This document shows, in pieces, positions 60,306-64,000 of a stretch of DNA of 64,000 nucleotides. The DNA is from Sphingobium sp. SCG-1 (GTDB taxonomy: Bacteria > Pseudomonadota > Alphaproteobacteria > Sphingomonadales > Sphingomonadaceae), in contig NZ_CP026372.1 in the NCBI RefSeq assembly GCF_002953135.1, positions 2,839,501 through 2,903,500 on the forward strand, read 5' to 3'. Each line of letters begins with the position of its first letter. The stretch's first letter is position 1. The notes below the pieces were generated by a model. That model saw only the letters and a program-made list of their open reading frames with translations. It searched no databases and was not told the origin of the DNA. The translations under genes were made by a program, and so were the position numbers.

Positions 60306-62669
60306 ATGGGTGGATTCCGCCAATGGTCGAACTGCGCCTACGGAGCAGCAGTTAGCTTGCTTCTTGCAGGTACGAGCACCGTCGCACTGGCTCAGTCTGA
60401 CGTATCGCCAACGACAACCGATCCAGCGCCAGCAATGCAGGAGCGCGGTCAGGTATCCGGTCTGGAAGACATCGTCGTCACGGCGCGGCGCGTATCGGAG
60501 TCGCTTCAGGACACGCCGATCGCCGTCACCGCATTTTCGGCGACGGCGATCGATCGCAAGTTCGCGACCGACATCCGTGCTTTGGCGGGTGACGTACCAA
60601 ACGTGGTGATTACCAATGTTCCCGGCTTCAATGCAGCCTCGATCGGCATTCGCGGTCAGTCGACTGGCGACATCATCCTGACCTTCGAACCTGCGATCGG
60701 CGTCGTGGTCGACGATTTCGTGTTGGCGCACGTGCAAACACAATTGTTCGACCTATTCGATATCGAGCGCATAGAAGTGCTTCGCGGGCCCCAGGGGACG
60801 TTGTTCGGCAAGAACACGGTCGGCGGCGTCGTAAACGTCATCACGAAGCGGCCTGAACGGACGTTCGGCGGGGAGCTTCGTGTCGGCTATTCGAGCTTCG
60901 ACACAAAGGACGTGAAGGCATCGATCAATGTGCCTCTCACCGACACTCTCTTCTTTCGCGCCGCCGGATCGTTCCAGGAGAGTGACGGCTACTACCGCTT
61001 GACGAAGAACAACGCTGTTGACGGCGTGCAGGGTTTACCCGGCACCGGCAAGCGGCGCAGCGGCAGCCGTTATTTCAGCGGCCGCGCGAAGCTGTTGTGG
61101 GAACCTACGCCCGACACCAACCTGATGCTGACTTATGAAATGTTGCGCGATCGGGGTGACTCTCCACCAAGCGTGAACGAGACGCCTCCCGGCTTCCTGT
61201 TCGATGTGGTTGGATTTCCCGGCATCCAGACGACGGGAGCAAGCCCCTTCAAAACGGGGACAACCTTATGCGCAGGAGACGCGAATAATCAGGGCAACGC
61301 GACCACCCCGACCTGTCCGGGCACACTGCTCGGCCATCGCATAAACGTTGATGGATTGTACCTGCGCGGCGAGCACAAGATCGACGGCGTGGGAGCGATC
61401 ACCGTCGTGGGCGGATACCGCCGAGTGAAATCCATCCTGCCGTCGGATTACACCGGAGAGAACGCGTTTCTGTTCGTGTCGACCCGCGACGACGTGCGCA
61501 AGCAATATAGCCTTGAAACGCGCTTCAGTTCCGATTTCTCGGACAAGCTGAAGATGACGGTGGGCGCCATGTATTGGGGTCAGACGCTCGATGCGAGCGC
61601 GACATCCCTGTTGGGTTTCCTGCGTTTCCTTGGCGATCCTACGGCGCTTACCGATCCGAACCAGTCTACGTCGCACTATAAGGTCGACAGCTACGCTGTC
61701 TTCGGCGAGGCGGAATATAAGCTGGCCGACGCGTTCTCTCTCTTCCTAGGCGGGCGATACACCAAGGAGGAGAAGAGCTTCTCCGTGCAACCGCAGGTCC
61801 GCCGCTCGGTCATCGCGACGGGCTTCTGGCCGGAATATTCCGACAGCGCCAAATTCTCGAAGCCGACCTTCCGGGCGGGGTATCGCTGGGAAATTGCCGA
61901 CGGGATCAACAATTATTTCACATACAGCCAAGGCTATAAATCAGGCGGCTATAATGAGCAGGCCATGTCGGCGACGTCGGCCCTGCCGTTCCGGGAGGAA
62001 ACTGCGGACAGCTTCGAACTGGGGCTGAAAACCGAAACGCCGGACCGCCGCCTTCGCTTCAACGCTGCGGCATTTTACGTGAAGTATAACGACTTGCAGC
62101 GTGATGCTGTCGTACCGTTCGTCGATCCCATCACGGGGCTTCCCGGTCAGGAGACTCGCACCACGAATGCCGGCAAAGCGGAAGTCTACGGCCTCGAACT
62201 GGAACTCAGTGCGGTGCCCATCGACGGCCTGACTTTGGGGGCATCGATGGGCTATCAGAAAGCCAAATATCTCCAGTTCTTCACGGACATCGACGGCAAC
62301 GGCACCAACGAGGACGCCTCTTTCCTGAAGTTGCGGAATGTTCCCAAGATTACCGCCAATCTAACCGCAAATTATGAGTTCCCCCCGGCCGCTTGGGGAC
62401 AGATCAGCCTGAACGGTGACGTCAATTATCAGTCCGAATATGAATCGGTGACGCTCAATGCCGATTACACGCAGGGTGAAGCCAGAACGCTGGTAGGCGC
62501 GAGCATCCACTGGTCCGATCCATCGGACAAGTACCGTGTGTCCGTATTTGGACGCAACTTGCTGGACGAGGTGTATCGCGTCTCTGCCAACTCAGTCGCG
62601 GGATTGTTCAACTTCACCAATTATGCGCCGCCACGCTCGTTTGGCGTCGAATTTGCCGCGAAGTTCTGA
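60306..62669 (+). CDS. TonB-dependent outer-membrane receptor
   Basis: A 787-residue receptor. A signal peptide ends near VALAQ; then LEDIVVTARRVSESLQDTPIAVTAF, the plug motif ISIERIEVLRGPQ-type sequence (DIERIEVLRGPQGTLFGKN), and a barrel that ends FGVEFAAKF with terminal Phe. It starts at ATG 60306 with GGAGG nine bases upstream. A perfect terminator follows at 62739. It is convergent with a 2-oxoglutarate oxygenase gene. Receptors of this subtype often have PF13759-like oxygenases as neighbours in sphingomonads and caulobacters, in my recollection. Confidence 0.94.
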   Translation: MGGFRQWSNCAYGAAVSLLLAGTSTVALAQSDVSPTTTDPAPAMQERGQVSGLEDIVVTARRVSESLQDTPIAVTAFSATAIDRKFATDIRALAGDVPNVVITNVPGFNAASIGIRGQSTGDIILTFEPAIGVVVDDFVLAHVQTQLFDLFDIERIEVLRGPQGTLFGKNTVGGVVNVITKRPERTFGGELRVGYSSFDTKDVKASINVPLTDTLFFRAAGSFQESDGYYRLTKNNAVDGVQGLPGTGKRRSGSRYFSGRAKLLWEPTPDTNLMLTYEMLRDRGDSPPSVNETPPGFLFDVVGFPGIQTTGASPFKTGTTLCAGDANNQGNATTPTCPGTLLGHRINVDGLYLRGEHKIDGVGAITVVGGYRRVKSILPSDYTGENAFLFVSTRDDVRKQYSLETRFSSDFSDKLKMTVGAMYWGQTLDASATSLLGFLRFLGDPTALTDPNQSTSHYKVDSYAVFGEAEYKLADAFSLFLGGRYTKEEKSFSVQPQVRRSVIATGFWPEYSDSAKFSKPTFRAGYRWEIADGINNYFTYSQGYKSGGYNEQAMSATSALPFREETADSFELGLKTETPDRRLRFNAAAFYVKYNDLQRDAVVPFVDPITGLPGQETRTTNAGKAEVYGLELELSAVPIDGLTLGASMGYQKAKYLQFFTDIDGNGTNEDASFLKLRNVPKITANLTANYEFPPAAWGQISLNGDVNYQSEYESVTLNADYTQGEARTLVGASIHWSDPSDKYRVSVFGRNLLDEVYRVSANSVAGLFNFTNYAPPRSFGVEFAAKF

Positions 62670-62738
62670 GCGGCATAATGGGTGTCAAATCTCCCCTCCT
62701 GATCGTCGCCGTTATTTGGCGCGATCCGGAAACACCTG

Positions 62739-62768
62739 CCGGGTCGGCGCGACCGACCCGGTTATTTT
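62739..62768 (+). terminator. rho-independent terminator after the TonB receptor
   Basis: CCGGGTCGG and CCGACCCGG are perfect 9-bp inverted copies with a five-base loop, followed by TTATTTT. The T-run includes the stop codon of the convergent gene (62762-62764). Confidence 0.9.
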
Positions 62769-64000
62769 CTGAAGCTGTGCGGACGCCCGATCCCAGCGGG
62801 AACGAGGTCGAAGGCAAAACTAATCCGGTCCTGCGTACCGCCAAATGGCAAGGTCGTGTGCCACAGATAGGAGGGAAACAGGATCATCCGTCCGGCGCGG
62901 GGCTCATAGCTGTGACGGGTGCCGCCAGCCCCCAGGCTGACGGGCAAGGCGCCGATCGCGAACCAGCCCTCCTCCCCGTTCGTTTTGGGCATCGCAGGAT
63001 AATAGACGCCGGACAGCCAGTTCGGCGCATGGATATGCGGCTCCACTGCGCCACCGGGCGTCAAAATGGTGCCCCACAATGTGAGCGTCCATTTGTCGGG
63101 CTTGGCTTGCACAAAGGGGTGCGGATCTTGCGCCAGAGCATCGACATATTCCCGCAAAGCTTCCGTCGCGATGCGCGTCAGAGCGCTGAAAGCCGGCGTC
63201 GGCGCAGCCGCCAGATCGTCACTTTGCCGTCCGTGGCGCGTCACCAGCCCCTCCGGCTCGAATGTGAGCGACGGATGGCGCCTCAATTCGTTTTCCAAAC
63301 CCTTGTTGAAGTCCGCCATGGACGCAAACCCTGGTGCCGTCGTGACGTCGATGATCGTCACAAAGCGATCGAGACCCATAAGAGTTTGGAGCTCGCCGGT
63401 ACGCTCCGATCGGTCGAGCGCCGCACATTTAAGCGCGAGGGGAGTCGTAACGGACGGCAGCGCGGCAATGAGGCGATCCGTGATAGCGATGGCTTCATCG
63501 TACCGGCCCGCGCCGATCAGCGCTCGCGCCAGATTGACGCCCACCGGATGGCTGGGCGTCTCAGACTGAAACGCTGCGTCATATGTATCGATGGCGGCGC
63601 TGACGGCACCGCGCGCCTCCAGCAAGCCGCCAAGCTGGTTCGCCGCACGCGCATGTCCAGGCATTCGCCGCACCATGTTCGTCGCCAGCGTTTCAGCGGC
63701 AGCGGCTTCACCGTCGGCAGCGAGCGCATCAATGAGGTTCAGCGCCGTCTCGACATGATCGGGACGTATGGCAAGCGCCCTGCGGTAAGCGGCTATGGCG
63801 TCGCTTTGGCGACCCGTACGGGCGAGGACCACGCCCAGGTTGTTCCAGGCTTCGAAATGCTGCGGGTTGGCGGCGACTGCTTCGCGCAGTGGTCGCTCCG
63901 CTGCTTCGGGGCGCTCCGCCGCGATCAGACAAGAGCCGAGGTTCGCGAGAGTCACGGCCGATCCCGGACGCAGGACAAGAGAGCGCTGCAACGCGGCGAT
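62762..64000 (-). CDS. TPR protein with 2-oxoglutarate/Fe(II) oxygenase domain, 5' end beyond window
   Basis: About 413 residues to the right edge; the frame is open at the edge, so the start lies outside. The visible N-terminal part has about six TPR units (LNLGSCL-, WNNLGVVLARTGRQSDAIAAYRRAL-type). The C-terminal 200 residues match the PF13759-like oxygenase: WTLTLWGTILTPGGAVEPHIHAPNWLSGVYY with His-x-His, EPRAGRMILFPSYLWHTTLPF with the distal His, and RISFAFDLV with the Arg. Such enzymes may hydroxylate protein or peptide residues. It is convergent with a TonB receptor. Confidence 0.85.
   Translation of the reverse strand: MAALQRSLVLRPGSAVTLANLGSCLIAAERPEAAERPLREAVAANPQHFEAWNNLGVVLARTGRQSDAIAAYRRALAIRPDHVETALNLIDALAADGEAAAAETLATNMVRRMPGHARAANQLGGLLEARGAVSAAIDTYDAAFQSETPSHPVGVNLARALIGAGRYDEAIAITDRLIAALPSVTTPLALKCAALDRSERTGELQTLMGLDRFVTIIDVTTAPGFASMADFNKGLENELRRHPSLTFEPEGLVTRHGRQSDDLAAAPTPAFSALTRIATEALREYVDALAQDPHPFVQAKPDKWTLTLWGTILTPGGAVEPHIHAPNWLSGVYYPAMPKTNGEEGWFAIGALPVSLGAGGTRHSYEPRAGRMILFPSYLWHTTLPFGGTQDRISFAFDLVPAGIGRPHSFRK

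Overview
The window is high-GC alphaproteobacterial DNA, most likely from a member of the Sphingomonadaceae (Sphingobium or Sphingomonas type). The reasons are five large TonB-dependent receptors in 64 kb, a pckA / ChvI-ChvG / short HprK / EIIA-Man / HPr block, an AspRS with a non-discriminating signature, and a dispersed palindromic repeat of the kind common in sphingomonads. Coding density is high and no rRNA, tRNA, CRISPR array or complete insertion sequence was seen. Long open frames antisense to real genes are a by-product of the GC bias and were left out.

Left part (1-17.7 kb): the 5' part of a TonB-dependent receptor; a small membrane peptide divergent from an HTH/S24 repressor whose nucleophile serine is alanine; aspS; rnd and an I78-type inhibitor lipoprotein; then DUF2066-hda-ppk1-ppx on the minus strand, divergent from purM and a purN fused to a YjbR/MmcQ domain; then GNAT, ndk, holC and pepA.

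Middle part (17.9-47.5 kb): the envelope and ribosome operon lptD-surA-pdxA-rsmA; a TPR protein; an RsmB-type methyltransferase with a palindromic repeat inserted in frame; guaB; a second TonB receptor; a CoA-ester lyase; a stomatin/NfeD pair; small hypothetical genes; pckA divergent from chvI-chvG-hprK-rapZ-EIIA-ptsH-(TrmH)-(MHS transporter), a regulatory block that probably links envelope sensing, nitrogen-type PTS signalling and carbon flux; an L,D-transpeptidase; a TonB receptor with a possible cobalamin riboswitch in front; acs and fpr.

Right part (47.5-64 kb) is accessory. It holds a single-polypeptide adenylation / carrier protein / membrane acyltransferase fusion next to a PL6 polysaccharide-lyase lipoprotein. 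It is followed by a compact operon of extradiol dioxygenase, TonB receptor, ABM monooxygenase, FAD monooxygenase and a luciferase-like (DUF5519) protein, which looks like uptake and oxidation of an unknown aromatic compound. A PPP-family phosphatase with two exchanged metal ligands lies behind an LprI-like membrane protein. The window ends with a fifth TonB receptor convergent with a TPR/2-oxoglutarate oxygenase that runs off the edge. The least familiar items are the acyltransferase fusion, the swapped phosphatase, the serine-less S24 repressor and the repeat translated inside rsmB.
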